Assembly (NCBI RefSeq): GCF_001613345.1
Contig: NZ_BDCE01000099.1
Span: 1 to 46,899 of the forward strand
DNA length: 46,899 nt
Direction of reading: 5' to 3'
Source: Nocardia uniformis NBRC 13702
Lineage (GTDB): Bacteria > Actinomycetota > Actinomycetes > Mycobacteriales > Mycobacteriaceae
Part shown: piece after piece, positions 1 to 8,453 of the stretch
Layout of the letters: every line of letters starts with the position of its first letter
How positions within the stretch are numbered: the stretch's first letter is position 1
Program-made: the position numbers and the translations under genes
The notes under the pieces: generated by a model
The model's input: the letters and a program-made list of their open reading frames with translations, nothing else
Database searches by the model: none
Told to the model about the DNA's origin: nothing

Positions 1-65
1 CCTGCTTCCGCAGAGCAACGGCTAGCGATCATCTCGGACCGTTTGGCATCCTCGGAACGTTCGCA

Positions 66-137
66 TCTGCCGCCTACGGCGCTGATCGGAGCGGCCACGG
101 AGCGCGCCCGAAGACCAACGGGCTGAGGTCATCTCGA
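66..137 (+). repeat. 72-bp dispersed repeat, copy 1 (diverged)
   Basis: Aligns without gaps over 72 positions to copies at 2110, 6115, 6583 and 8903. It is the most diverged copy, but keeps the GCCGC start, the central CGAAGACCAACG and the TCATCTCG end. A shared tail follows, with CAACGCAC at about 143-150. It lies beyond the terminator of the MFS gene. Confidence 0.6.
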
Positions 138-172
138 TCAACTGCAACGCACGGTGAGGGCTTCTGCCGTTC

Positions 173-212
173 AGCATCGGTCGTACCAGGCGGGCCCGGT
201 ACGACCGATGCT
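173..212 (-). terminator. Hairpin terminator of the MFS gene
   Basis: A perfect 15-bp inverted repeat (173-187 with 198-212) surrounds a 10-nt loop. It begins two bases beyond the TAA stop of the minus-strand MFS gene at 215. There is no U-tract, as is common in high-GC actinobacteria. Confidence 0.8.
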
Positions 213-214
213 AC

Positions 215-1708
215 TTACCCGGCGGACTCCTCGGTCTGGTCGTTCGCGTGCCGGGGCAGGTAGAACATCAACGCCCACATCGCTATCACCGTGCCACCGA
301 CCCACCACAGCACACCGGTGAACGCGGCACGGTTGAGCGCCCCGTCGGGTGAGCCGCCGGTGACGGCAAAGAACACGAGACCGTTCAGGGCGATGCCGAG
401 CGCGTAGCCCAACTGCAGGGCGGTGTTGAACAAACCGGAGGCTGAGCCGACGCGTTCGTGTGGAACCTTCGCCAGAGTCAGGTCGGCGATCGGTCCGCTG
501 ATCATGCCGAGCCCGAACCCGAGGAACAGGACCGGGACGGTCATTGCGAGCAAGGTCAAATCCGCACGCCCGCTACTGATCTGGAGCCCGTACGCCGCCA
601 TCGCCGCGAGGGTGATCAGTGCTCCGGTCTGAGGCAGTCGACGCGCGAAACGTCCCGCGGTCTTCGTCGCGAGCATCGCACCCACGAACTCGCCGACCGC
701 GAGCAGCACGAAGGCCAGTCCCGCCATCAGCGCGCTCCTGCCCAGACCACGCTGCAGGTACAGCGTCCAGGTCATGAAGAACAAACCGACCAACAAACCC
801 ATCATCAGCTGCGTGGTCAGACCACCGGAGAACTGCCTGACCCTGAACAGCGACAACTCCACCAGCGGGGCCTTATCAGCGCGGCGCCGCTGCTGGCGCA
901 AGAAGACACCGAGTACGACCAGCCCACCGGCGAGCATGACGAAACACCACAATGGCCAGCCGTGGGCGTGGCCCTCGGTGAGCGGAAAAACGATCAGCAC
1001 CATCGCGATCGCGGACAGACCCACTCCGGTGAGGTCGAGCCGGTCGGCCTCGGCCGCGGTCGACTCGGTGATGAACTTGCGCCCCAGGATGATCACGGCG
1101 AGCCCGACGGGCACGTTGATCAAGAAGATCGGCCGCCACGACAGCCCGAACAGGTCGGCGTCGGTGAGCACGCTGCCCAGCACCGGGCCCACGACATTGC
1201 CCATCGCCAGCACCGCTCCGAAGAGCCCGAAAGCCCTGCTGCGGTTCTCGCCGACGAACGTGACATGCAGGGTCGCCAGGACCTGCGGCATCATCACCGC
1301 GGCGGCACCGCCTTGGAGCACGCGCGCGGCGATCAGCATGCCGGGATCGGCCGCGAGCCCGCACAGCAGCGAGGCCACGGTGAATCCGATGGTGCCCAGC
1401 AGGAACACCTTGCGGCGGCCGTAGATGTCGCCAAGCCTGCCGCCGGTGATCAGCGCGAGAGCGAAAGTCAGCGCGTAGCCCGCGGTCACCCACTGCACCG
1501 CGGCCGGTCCGGCACCGAGGGACTGTTGCAGGGTCGGGATGGCGGTCAGGACGACCGAATCGTCGACGATATTCATGAGCTCGCCGGTCAGAAGGACCGC
1601 GAGGGCGATTCTGGCGGTCGTTGTCATCGCTGACGACGTGCCGGACGAATTCTGGGTTGGTGGCTCGGGGATGTGCTCGGGCTCGTTGTCGAGCGCGGAA
1701 GAACTCAC
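215..1708 (-). CDS. DHA2-family MFS drug exporter (EmrB/QacA type)
   Basis: A 497-residue, 14-helix proton-coupled antiporter of the DHA2 branch, predicted to export drugs or other amphipathic compounds across the cytoplasmic membrane. After a soluble 30-residue tail it shows the helix-1 acidic motif (GELMNIVDDSVVLTAIP), motif A (GGRLGDIYGRRKVFL) and the motif C region (GAVLAMGNVVGPVLGSVL). The start is GTG at 1708, chosen because AGGAG lies about eight bases upstream; the reading frame opens further up. No regulator is adjacent, so control is unknown. A strong hairpin follows the stop. The family is certain; the substrate cannot be told from sequence. Confidence 0.92.
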   Translation of the reverse strand: MSSSALDNEPEHIPEPPTQNSSGTSSAMTTTARIALAVLLTGELMNIVDDSVVLTAIPTLQQSLGAGPAAVQWVTAGYALTFALALITGGRLGDIYGRRKVFLLGTIGFTVASLLCGLAADPGMLIAARVLQGGAAAVMMPQVLATLHVTFVGENRSRAFGLFGAVLAMGNVVGPVLGSVLTDADLFGLSWRPIFLINVPVGLAVIILGRKFITESTAAEADRLDLTGVGLSAIAMVLIVFPLTEGHAHGWPLWCFVMLAGGLVVLGVFLRQQRRRADKAPLVELSLFRVRQFSGGLTTQLMMGLLVGLFFMTWTLYLQRGLGRSALMAGLAFVLLAVGEFVGAMLATKTAGRFARRLPQTGALITLAAMAAYGLQISSGRADLTLLAMTVPVLFLGFGLGMISGPIADLTLAKVPHERVGSASGLFNTALQLGYALGIALNGLVFFAVTGGSPDGALNRAAFTGVLWWVGGTVIAMWALMFYLPRHANDQTEESAG

Positions 1709-2109
1709 GACAGGACTCCTGTTCAGGAATCGGGGAGCTCACCGTCGACCACACCAGGGCAAGACAACACACACCTAGGGCAGACGGCAGAGCTGCACCC
1801 GGGAAACAGCGGAAAAGAATGGGTGGTGACGCAACTCAGGCCAGCGCGACGTCCGCCCCTCACACATCCGAACAATCAGGACATGGGGGAATACGGACGG
1901 CTACATGGCCTGGGATATAAGTCACCACCTCCAATCCGCTACAGAAACAAGAGTCCACGCCCCGCCTCGCAGGAAAACATGCGGGGCAAGACCCAGTCCA
2001 CCGTACGACAACCCGTAGATCGCCCGACACCGGACCTGCGGTGTCCTCCGCCACATCATGCAGACAGCGCGCCTCGAGGCCCCAGGACCCGTAGCAATAA
2101 CCATCTGCT
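1709..2109. other. Stretch without a recognisable gene
   Basis: Open frames here are short, lack ribosome binding sites and show no family signature. The first bases carry the Shine-Dalgarno sequence of the MFS gene. The stretch ends at the second copy of the 72-bp repeat. Confidence 0.5.
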
Positions 2110-2181
2110 CACGCCGCGTGGCGCGCTGTTCGAACCGGCCACGCGGCACGGCCGAAGATCAACGCGCCGACTTCATCTCGG
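2110..2181 (+). repeat. 72-bp dispersed repeat, copy 2
   Basis: The last 54 bases match the copy at 8903 at 48 of 54 positions. A tail at about 2186-2217 (GACGCACCACAATGCCGAT) recurs at 3066-3098 on the other side of the next gene. The element is in the same orientation as the other copies. Confidence 0.75.
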
Positions 2182-2319
2182 GCCTCGCGACGCACCACAA
2201 TGCCGATGATCGAGCATGAATCGTCCTGTAGTTCCGAGGATCCGACGCTGTCACGGCACATCGCTGGTCTGTGCCCATATCGACGTTGCTGACCGCCATC
2301 CGAACCCTTGACAGCGTGA

Positions 2320-2499
2320 CCGAATTTCTGGTCTGGCCTGGAGATTTCGATCTCGATAGATCTGACCGTGTCGAGGACGTTCACCTGGCTTCGGGTGCAA
2401 GATCGGTGGGGTTCGCAGGGGGCGGCGCTGGGGAGCGACGAATCCGCGCTGATCTTCACGCTCGAAGGAATAACTTACGAACACCTGTTCGTGACGTAG
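2320..2499 (+). pseudogene. Possible remnant of a gene 3' end
   Basis: After an in-frame stop at 2317 a frame without a start codon runs to TAG at 2497. It reads like the C-terminal 60 residues of a soluble protein (ending ...SALIFTLEGITYEHLFVT). No family was recognised. It may be debris left between two repeats, or a chance frame in high-GC DNA. Confidence 0.25.
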
Positions 2500-2616
2500 A
2501 ACCGGGCAGCTCGCCGTTACGCGCGCCGGATGTCCAGTCCGACATGCTGTTTCGTGTCGTTCCGCTACCAGCGAAACGTAATGCCGCACCGTCACCGAGC
2601 TGACAAGGTCAGGACC

Positions 2617-2979
2617 ATGGAGAATGAGCTACGGGAAGCCGAACTGCGACTGCAGGCTGCGCAATTGGCCGGGGACGTGGACGCACTGGATGAGTTGCTC
2701 GACGATCGGCTGATCTTCACTTTCGGCGCCGACACTTTCACCAAAGCCGACGATCTCGAGTTGCACCGCACCCGAGCTCAAGTGATGAGCAAACTCGAGG
2801 AAGAACAGCTGACCGTGCTCGTGGAAGGCACCACCGGGGTGACGTGGTTCCTCGGTGTCGTAGCGGGAAGCGTCCACGGGTCACCATTCGCGGCGAGGAT
2901 GCGTTATACCCGTGCGTGGGCACACGACGACTCGCGTGGATGGCGAGTCGTTGCCGCTCATGCCTCGACTGTCGAGTAG
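2617..2979 (+). CDS. NTF2-like (DUF4440/SnoaL-type) protein
   Basis: A small 120-residue protein of the NTF2-like alpha+beta cone fold. It starts with an amphipathic helix (MENELREAELRLQAAQLAGD), followed by the typical LDELLDDRLIFTFGADTFTKAD segment and ends in strands with the usual YTRAWAHDDSRGWRVVAAH pattern. Members are often uncharacterised and may bind small ligands. The ATG at 2617 is preferred over the upstream ATG at 2530, because the family begins here and AAGGTCAGG lies just upstream. The gene is alone, bounded by repeat sequence on both sides, and converges on the regulator at 3088. Fold is confident; function unknown. Confidence 0.8.
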   Translation: MENELREAELRLQAAQLAGDVDALDELLDDRLIFTFGADTFTKADDLELHRTRAQVMSKLEEEQLTVLVEGTTGVTWFLGVVAGSVHGSPFAARMRYTRAWAHDDSRGWRVVAAHASTVE

Positions 2980-3065
2980 TCAGCGCTTCGGGCGGCGGTC
3001 CCTGTCTGCCCGAATACTGATCCGCGCAGGATTCCAACACGCCTGACGCCAGCCTCTGGCCAGCC

Positions 3066-3098
3066 GCACGACGCACCATAATGCCGATTACCGCGCAT
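3066..3098 (+). repeat. Tail portion of the 72-bp repeat, without the core
   Basis: GACGCACCATAATGCCGAT followed by ACCGCGCAT matches the tail behind repeat copy 2 (2186-2217). The two tails flank the NTF2-like gene. This one overlaps the last codons of the converging regulator gene. Confidence 0.5.
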
Positions 3099-3801
3099 TC
3101 GGGTAGAGGGCCTCACGGCCCTGCGCCGCAGCTCGCAGGATGGTCTCGCTGATGAAGTCGCTGAAGCGGGCCATGTTCGCCAGACGGGCGGCGGTCGGGG
3201 TGCCGGGGCCGAAGATCTCGACGCCTTGACGGGTGATCTCGGCGACCTCGGCCATGCCGCGGGCACTGTCGATCGTCGCCTGATACCAGACGTTGTCATC
3301 GACGATGTAGCGCACGCGGCGGCGTTCATCGGTTTCGCGGCGGACCAGGCCCTGGAGTTCGAGAAGTTTGATCGCCTTGGAGACCGACGGCGGGCTGATC
3401 TGAAGTCGCCCAACGACTTCGGAAGCGGTGAGACTGCCGGTGTCCGCGGTGAAAAGGCAGGTCAGCACCCGGGCCGTCGTTCTCGGCATGCCCTGATGCA
3501 TGAGCATGGTGGTGAACGTTTCCTCGTAGTCGCGCACGGATTCGGCATCGCGTCCGTGGCCGGGTGCCGGGTATGGCCGCTCCCGGGGTGCGGGCTGCGC
3601 GCGTCGTAGGGCGCGGCGTTCGGTGGCGCGTTGGGCGAGGTCGGAACGGTAGGACGCGGGCCCGCCGTTGCGCATCACCTCACGCGTGATCGTCGAGGTC
3701 GGACGATCCAGACGCCGGGCGATCACCGCGTAAGGGAGGTCCTCGGCCAGTCCCAGGGCGATCTGCCTGCGTTCGGCCTGGGTGAGCCTGCCTCCCGACA
3801 T
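3088..3801 (-). CDS. GbsR/MarR-type regulator with N-terminal IS30-like helix-turn-helix
   Basis: A 237-residue DNA-binding protein made of two parts. Residues 1 to about 45 (RLTQAERRQIALGLAEDLPYAVIARRLDRPTSTITREVMRNGG) are an HTH_38-type helix-turn-helix, as in IS30 transposases. Residues about 85-170 are a winged helix of the GbsR/MarR kind, with the recognition region VVGRLQISPPSVSKAIKLLELQGLVRRE and the wing RRRVRYIVDD. The ATG at 3801 is used rather than that at 3831, because AAAGGAG sits seven bases before it. The gene is divergent from a hydrolase, and the shared gap carries two inverted repeats, so it probably controls both. Its ligand is unknown. Confidence 0.85.
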   Translation of the reverse strand: MSGGRLTQAERRQIALGLAEDLPYAVIARRLDRPTSTITREVMRNGGPASYRSDLAQRATERRALRRAQPAPRERPYPAPGHGRDAESVRDYEETFTTMLMHQGMPRTTARVLTCLFTADTGSLTASEVVGRLQISPPSVSKAIKLLELQGLVRRETDERRRVRYIVDDNVWYQATIDSARGMAEVAEITRQGVEIFGPGTPTAARLANMARFSDFISETILRAAAQGREALYPNAR

Positions 3802-3854
3802 GATGATCTCCTTTGTTCTCGATGCCGCCAATGTAGTGGCTCTGACTTGATCAT

Positions 3855-3882
3855 CGCAACGACCCGACCACCCGTCGTTGCG
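3855..3882. promoter_or_regulatory. Inverted repeat between regulator and hydrolase
   Basis: CGCAACGAC and GTCGTTGCG form perfect 9-bp arms around a 10-base spacer. The site lies 54 bases upstream of the regulator start, a good place for an autoregulatory operator. A further ATCGCAAC occurs at about 3897. Confidence 0.5.
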
Positions 3883-3969
3883 TTATCTTCAAAGCCATCG
3901 CAACAATATTTGCATGACTAGCTGCATTTATGGCCACCAAGCGTCACCGAATCGATTGCTCGATCCAGG

Positions 3970-3985
3970 AAAGCTACGTAGCTTT
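3970..3985. promoter_or_regulatory. 16-bp perfect palindrome, probable operator
   Basis: AAAGCTACGTAGCTTT is a perfect palindrome 48 bases upstream of the hydrolase start, in the divergent promoter region. MarR/GbsR dimers bind sites of this size, so it is the best operator candidate for the regulator at 3088-3801. Confidence 0.6.
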
Positions 3986-4033
3986 TCCATTGTCAGGAAA
4001 GAGTGATTTACTCAGCAAGACCAGGAGAAACAC

Positions 4034-4849
4034 ATGCGGACCAACAGCAACGCCTCGACCGATTCGGCCTGGACCGGGATGGTGCCCGTCGGTGACACGG
4101 CGTTGGCCGTGACCGACACCGGCGGTCCCGGCATCCCGGTGCTCTACGTCAACGGCCACGTCGCCACCCAGAAGTACTGGCGCCATGTCATCACCGAGCT
4201 GGGGCCGGGATTCCGCCACATCACCTACGACATGCGGGCTCGTGGCAAGTCGGGGACCTCGGCTGACTACTCGTTCGAAACCAACGTCGCCGACGTCGAC
4301 GCCGTCCTCGCGGCCCGGAATGTGGAGCGGGCGTTGGTGATCGGCTGGTCCTACGGTGCCTTCGTCGCGGCGCACTGGGCCAGCCGAAACCCCGACCGGA
4401 CCGTGGGCACTGTGCTGGTCGAGGGCGCTCAGCCGCACGACTGGATCGACGAGGTCGATATCGAGGGCATGCGGAAACTATGGCGGCGGCTTGGCTGGTT
4501 GATGCCAATGATGCGCGCGGTGGGCCTGGGGGCGCGGATGAGCGCCGATCAGATGGCCGACAGCAACATCGAGGCCGGCGAGATCGCCCGCGAGCGGGTG
4601 CTGGGCCCGGTGATGGACGCCATCACCGTCCCGACCCGCTATGTGAACGCCTCCGGGTCCTCCCTCGGCAGCAAAGGCGATGAGCAAGAACGGATTCGCG
4701 CCAGTCTGGACAAGGTGGTGGAACGCAATCCGAACATCGAGATCCACGCGAAGGTACCCAGCAACCACGGCAACATCTTGCGCAAGGACTTCCGCACTGT
4801 CGCCGAGGCTGTCCGTGTGGTCGCCGAGCTCGACCGCACGCCGCGGTGA
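4034..4849 (+). CDS. Alpha/beta-hydrolase
   Basis: A soluble 271-residue hydrolase. The nucleophile elbow is GWSYG (Ser106), the oxyanion segment is VNGHVA (39-44) and a catalytic His is likely at 245 (SNHGN). The usual acid after strand 6 is less clear, since the region reads TRYVNASGSSLG; this may mean a shifted acid residue. ITYDMRARGKSG is typical of the esterase, lactonase and haloperoxidase-like group. The gene is divergent from the GbsR/MarR-type regulator and is probably its target. A 10-bp-stem terminator follows directly, so it is transcribed alone. The substrate is not predictable. Confidence 0.88.
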   Translation: MRTNSNASTDSAWTGMVPVGDTALAVTDTGGPGIPVLYVNGHVATQKYWRHVITELGPGFRHITYDMRARGKSGTSADYSFETNVADVDAVLAARNVERALVIGWSYGAFVAAHWASRNPDRTVGTVLVEGAQPHDWIDEVDIEGMRKLWRRLGWLMPMMRAVGLGARMSADQMADSNIEAGEIARERVLGPVMDAITVPTRYVNASGSSLGSKGDEQERIRASLDKVVERNPNIEIHAKVPSNHGNILRKDFRTVAEAVRVVAELDRTPR

Positions 4850-4864
4850 AGATCGACCCGAACC

Positions 4865-4896
4865 GGTTGTCGGCAAACGATCGTGCGCCGACAACC
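4865..4896 (+). terminator. Hairpin terminator of the hydrolase
   Basis: GGTTGTCGGC (4865-4874) and GCCGACAACC (4887-4896) form a perfect stem with a 12-base loop, 16 bases after the stop codon. Confidence 0.75.
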
Positions 4897-4921
4897 TTCG
4901 GTAAGAGCGTGATCGACAGCG

Positions 4922-5125
4922 ATGCCTGAGGTTCGGGAAGGCGACTGGCCGGGACGTGTGGTTGTGCTCGAGTTTCCCGATCTCGTTCGGGTCAGGGCCT
5001 GGTACGACTCACCGGAATACCGTGCCGCTCGCGAAGTCCGGTGTCACCGTGCGGCTGGTCTTCGCCGATGGGATGTGAGCGGCTCGGGGCGCACTGCGGC
5101 AGGCAACGCCCGCAAATTCCGCTGA
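4922..5125 (+). pseudogene. DUF1330 gene remnant
   Basis: The segment EGDWPGRVVVLEFPDLVRVRAWYDSPEYRAAREVR is the conserved second half of DUF1330 (dimeric alpha/beta barrel, about 95 residues). The first 40 or so residues are absent: an in-frame TGA lies three codons before the ATG. After AREVR the frame no longer resembles the family end. It is therefore probably a decayed fragment rather than a working 67-residue protein. Confidence 0.65.
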
Positions 5126-5204
5126 CCGCGCTGAGGGAACCGGCCAGGCCGCGGCCGATCGAACGCACTGATCTGCCGAATTGAGTGCATTCGGATACAG
5201 GGTG

Positions 5205-6011
5205 TTACCGCAGGATGACCTCGATACCGTTGTCATCGAGGATCTTCAAAAGCAAATCGAACAAGGTTTGCCCTGCATCCACGCCCGGGTGTGTCAGCAA
5301 ATGCTCCCGCGCCACATCGGAGTGCAGCCATTCCAGCGTGAACGGGCTGGAAGCGCCCCACCCTCCGCGCAGGCAGTCCCACAGAGCATCGAGGTTCCAG
5401 CCGAAGTAGCCGCCGGGGCCGTTGATCGTCTCGCCGAGCGCGCAGTAGAAGCTGACGATGTCGGTGACAGCCCGTCCGTCCAGGGTGAAGACATGGCCTG
5501 GGGCAGAGTCCGGCCGGCCTCGGCGTTGGTAGGCACTGGTCCAGAGAGCAACCGCCAACCACGCGGTTCTGTCTTCGGTGTCGAGCCCATGCCAGATGTC
5601 GCGGCGGTCCATTCGACCGTCACGGATCAGATTCCACACCCACTCGCCGCCGTACTGGGCGCTATCGCAGTACAGCGTCACGCTGAGATCGACCAAACGT
5701 GAATCGAGGCTCGATGGGCGAGTCGCGGTGACCGTCATCTCGTACACGAAATAGGAGCCCATCGATACACCGTTGGAGTCGAGCACGTCGAGCCAAGCGC
5801 CACCGAGCTGGACTCCGCCCGCAGACAAGGAGTCCAGGCACGCGCGGAGGCCTCCCTGTGGGTGACAGCCCAGAAGCTCGACCGCGAGCAGGTCTTCCTC
5901 TGCCCGTGCGGCGAAGAGTCCGCGGACATCGTGCACCTGCCCCCAATGTTCGCCATCCTCATCAGCTTTCAAAGCGCACATACCCAAGCCATCGGACTGA
6001 TCGGCTGACAT
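5205..6011 (-). CDS. Protein with C-terminal barstar (RNase inhibitor) domain
   Basis: A 268-residue protein. The last 110 residues carry the barstar signature: FTLDGRAVTDIVSFYCALGETI, then GYFGWNLDALWDCL and a terminal VILR strand. Barstar folds bind and block barnase-type ribonucleases. The first 150 residues form a separate unrecognised domain (GGVQLGGAWLDVLDSNGVSMGSYFVYEMTVTA). Classic barstars are about 90 residues, so this is a fused form, as seen among immunity proteins of polymorphic toxins. The ATG at 6011 follows GAAGGGGG at good distance. No ribonuclease gene is next to it, so it is an orphan immunity gene or one with another role. Confidence 0.82.
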   Translation of the reverse strand: MSADQSDGLGMCALKADEDGEHWGQVHDVRGLFAARAEEDLLAVELLGCHPQGGLRACLDSLSAGGVQLGGAWLDVLDSNGVSMGSYFVYEMTVTATRPSSLDSRLVDLSVTLYCDSAQYGGEWVWNLIRDGRMDRRDIWHGLDTEDRTAWLAVALWTSAYQRRGRPDSAPGHVFTLDGRAVTDIVSFYCALGETINGPGGYFGWNLDALWDCLRGGWGASSPFTLEWLHSDVAREHLLTHPGVDAGQTLFDLLLKILDDNGIEVILR

Positions 6012-6114
6012 CCCTACCCCCTTCGCAAGCTGCCTATCCTATGCAACCCGGTACCGGCGGCGGCAAGCGAGAATGCTCGGCAGGATCGTTCAGACGACCG
6101 CACGAACACACGCA

Positions 6115-6186
6115 CATGCCGCGACCCGCGCGGTCCGAAGCGGTCAGCGAGGGTCTGCCAAAGATGAACGAGCAGAGATCATCTCA
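6115..6186 (+). repeat. 72-bp dispersed repeat, copy 3
   Basis: The first 26 bases differ from copy 4 (6583) at one position only. The end (GAGATCATCTC) is a small hairpin shared with copies 1, 2 and 5. The tail AGCAACGCACC follows at 6192. It lies immediately upstream of the next small gene. Confidence 0.75.
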
Positions 6187-6246
6187 GCGTCAGCAACGCA
6201 CCGAATATCGGATGCCCGCGACCAACGACGTTGATACCCTCCGCGC

Positions 6247-6555
6247 ATGTCGGATCGACTGAGCAACGGCGCATCGGGAGCGCTCCGCCGTTTTGCCGGA
6301 TTGGTGGCCCGTGGATCGGTCGGTCATCCGATGCTGGACGGGATCAACTATTGGGACGAGTTGAAGGACTCGCCCTCGCAAATGGAGATCTGCTTCGCCA
6401 TCTTCGCCAATGTTCTCGAGCTCGACGACCAGGGCGAGCCCGTCAACGAGAAGTTCGCCGAACGCCGCGCCGCACTGTGGCTCTATAAGTACTGCACGGG
6501 GGTACTCCCACCGGGAGAAGTAGCCCTTCAGCCGTGGGAGGTCGAGCTCTACTGA
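6247..6555 (+). CDS. Conserved actinobacterial protein, probably DUF7677-like
   Basis: A 102-residue acidic soluble protein with several aromatic positions (PMLDGINYWDEL, MEICFAIFANVLEL, ERRAALWLYKYCTGVLPPGE, QPWEVELY). Length and pattern recall a small uncharacterised family, likely DUF7677, but that is from memory only. The ATG at 6247 has no strong Shine-Dalgarno sequence. The gene stands alone between repeat copies 3 and 4, with nothing else between them. No function can be given. Confidence 0.65.
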   Translation: MSDRLSNGASGALRRFAGLVARGSVGHPMLDGINYWDELKDSPSQMEICFAIFANVLELDDQGEPVNEKFAERRAALWLYKYCTGVLPPGEVALQPWEVELY

Positions 6556-6582
6556 CCAGACGGCCTACGCCGAATGCACGGT

Positions 6583-6654
6583 CATGCCGCGACCTGCGCG
6601 GTCCGAAGGGGGCCAACGCGGGTCTGCGGAAGATCAAGGGCCCAAGTCCATGCG
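6583..6654 (+). repeat. 72-bp dispersed repeat, copy 4
   Basis: Gapless alignment to copy 3 over 72 bases, nearly identical for the first 26, then drifting. The stop codon of the minus-strand gene at 6634 lies inside this copy, so the repeat supplies the end of that reading frame. Confidence 0.7.
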
Positions 6655-8361
6655 GTCGCGCACAAGGCTCCGTGCGGTGTGGAAGAGCGTGGGCAGCGGG
6701 ACGCGAGGCGCTGAGGCGCCGGTGAAGTACTTCCGGGCGTAGGATATGTCGAGTCCGTGCAGCTCCCACTTGTAGGCCTCGATGCCGGGCTTATCGATCC
6801 AGTCGCCGGGCAGAAACACCTGACGTCCGACCCTGCCGCGTTTGCTGCGGACCACCAATCCCTTGTCCACCAACGCGGATTCGGCGGCCCGGTGCCGGGC
6901 CGGTTTCCACCCGTTCCACATCCGGATGCTGCGATCAGTGGGTGCCGGCAGTGCGGCCAGCTGCAGATACAGCGCCGCGGCATCCGGGTGCACTCCGAGT
7001 TCGGTTGCGATGGTATCGACCAGATCCGGAACGCTCAGCGTGGGATCAGTCTCGAAACGGCCCGCGGGCGTGCGTCCGGAGTCGATGGACGCGCGCATTG
7101 CGTCGACTTCGGGGCCGAATACCCAGTCCAGGAGCAGGAGCGCGGCGCGGCGGTAGTCGCGCACGACCGCGCGTAGATCGGCGCTGCGGTCATCTCGCTG
7201 GAAGCTCGCCGGGCGGAAGTACAGTTCCCACTCGTCGGACCGACGGCGTTTGGCCACGATCAGACCGTCGTCGAAGGTGTCCGCATCCGGGGACTTCGGC
7301 CACGGCTCCGATTCGCGGCGGGTGTGCAATGCGGTAATCGTCTGGGCAGATACGGTACCCAGAGATAGCAGCAGGCCGGGCTGGCGCAGCTGCGCGCGCA
7401 GGAGTTCGATGGTGCGTGGGACCCCATCGCGGACGGGATCGCTTGCGGGGAGGTAGGCGTAGGCCCAGCGGCAGAACTGGATCAGCGGTTCCCAGCGCTG
7501 TCCGAAAGGCCACAGGGCGTCCGATTCTCCGATGATGTTGAATCCTGTAGTGAGGGTGCTCTTTTCCAGACGAGAGTCCAGCTGCGCCGTCAACATCGCG
7601 GAGCCATCCGGGTCCGCCAGCGTCGCGCACAGCACCGCCGCCGATGGCCGGAAGACCAGCTGCGAGTCGTTCAGTTCCATCTCGACCAGCACCGCGGCAG
7701 CGAGAGTCGCGGGTGGCACGTTGGGTCGTCTGCCGAACTGTTCGACCCAGTAGGCCGCGAGCCGTTCGGTCAGGGCGTGGATTCCGCCTGGCTGCCAAAG
7801 CTCAGCAGGGTCCTGCGGGAGAGAGCGCTCGAACAGCGCTGTCGCCGTGAGCTTGTCGCGGTCGTAGATCTCGCTCAGCTCCCGCTGCGCGTCTTTGGAC
7901 TCCGCCGCCGTCACACCTAGTGCCGGGCGCTCCCGCGCATCGAATCTGCTGTCCCAGCCGTACCATTCACCACGACCGATCAGCACCTGGGTCGAGGCCG
8001 CGTGACTCAGGCCCGTCCGCTCGGACAACAGCCGGGGCGCTTCCGGATCCCAAGGCACCCGGCCCAGGTCCCGCACCAGAGCCGGGAAACGGTCCGCGTC
8101 CCAGTCATACTTTGCGGCAATGGAACCCATGCACATCCCCCGGAAGAAGCGGCGACCAATGGTCGCGGTGTACTCGATATGGAACCATCCGGGACCGACA
8201 TGCCGCGCACCCGGGCGACGGCGCCAGACGTCGTAGAGATCGACGACGCCGAGGTCACCGGCAACGCCTCGCCACCCAACGCTATTCGCCTTTTCCGCGT
8301 GCTTGGCACGTCTGGACCGTGCTACAACCAGGATCGCCGACCGAACGTGCAGTTCCTCCAC
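6634..8361 (-). CDS. Large soluble protein of unknown function, probably truncated
   Basis: Up to 575 residues, with no membrane segments and no catalytic motif recognised. The convincing part begins near GWFHIEYTATIGRRFFRGMC (residue 58 on). The region EYTA...DRFPALVRDLGRVPWDPEAPRLLSERTGLSHAAS and the helical C-terminal half with a winged-helix-like end (AESALVDKGLVVRSKRGRVGRQVFLPGDW) recall the very large DNA-binding-type proteins found beside MoxR ATPases. That match is weak. No clear ribosome site precedes ATG 8361. The 3' end lies inside a 72-bp repeat, and repeat-like sequence sits just upstream. It may be the remaining part of a larger gene. Confidence 0.6.
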   Translation of the reverse strand: MEELHVRSAILVVARSRRAKHAEKANSVGWRGVAGDLGVVDLYDVWRRRPGARHVGPGWFHIEYTATIGRRFFRGMCMGSIAAKYDWDADRFPALVRDLGRVPWDPEAPRLLSERTGLSHAASTQVLIGRGEWYGWDSRFDARERPALGVTAAESKDAQRELSEIYDRDKLTATALFERSLPQDPAELWQPGGIHALTERLAAYWVEQFGRRPNVPPATLAAAVLVEMELNDSQLVFRPSAAVLCATLADPDGSAMLTAQLDSRLEKSTLTTGFNIIGESDALWPFGQRWEPLIQFCRWAYAYLPASDPVRDGVPRTIELLRAQLRQPGLLLSLGTVSAQTITALHTRRESEPWPKSPDADTFDDGLIVAKRRRSDEWELYFRPASFQRDDRSADLRAVVRDYRRAALLLLDWVFGPEVDAMRASIDSGRTPAGRFETDPTLSVPDLVDTIATELGVHPDAAALYLQLAALPAPTDRSIRMWNGWKPARHRAAESALVDKGLVVRSKRGRVGRQVFLPGDWIDKPGIEAYKWELHGLDISYARKYFTGASAPRVPLPTLFHTARSLVRDRMDLGP

Positions 8362-8453
8362 CAGAGGAGAAAAGCTGGTCTGAGCCTCCGTCGGGCACGC
8401 CGTAATGCCGATGAGGGTGAACTACTGGCCTCGTTTCGAGATACCTTCGCTCC

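Noticed and set aside
458..1633. 391-aa plus-strand frame opposite the first MFS gene
   Set aside because: Polar low-complexity shadow with many Gln, Arg and His; the MFS motifs are on the other strand.
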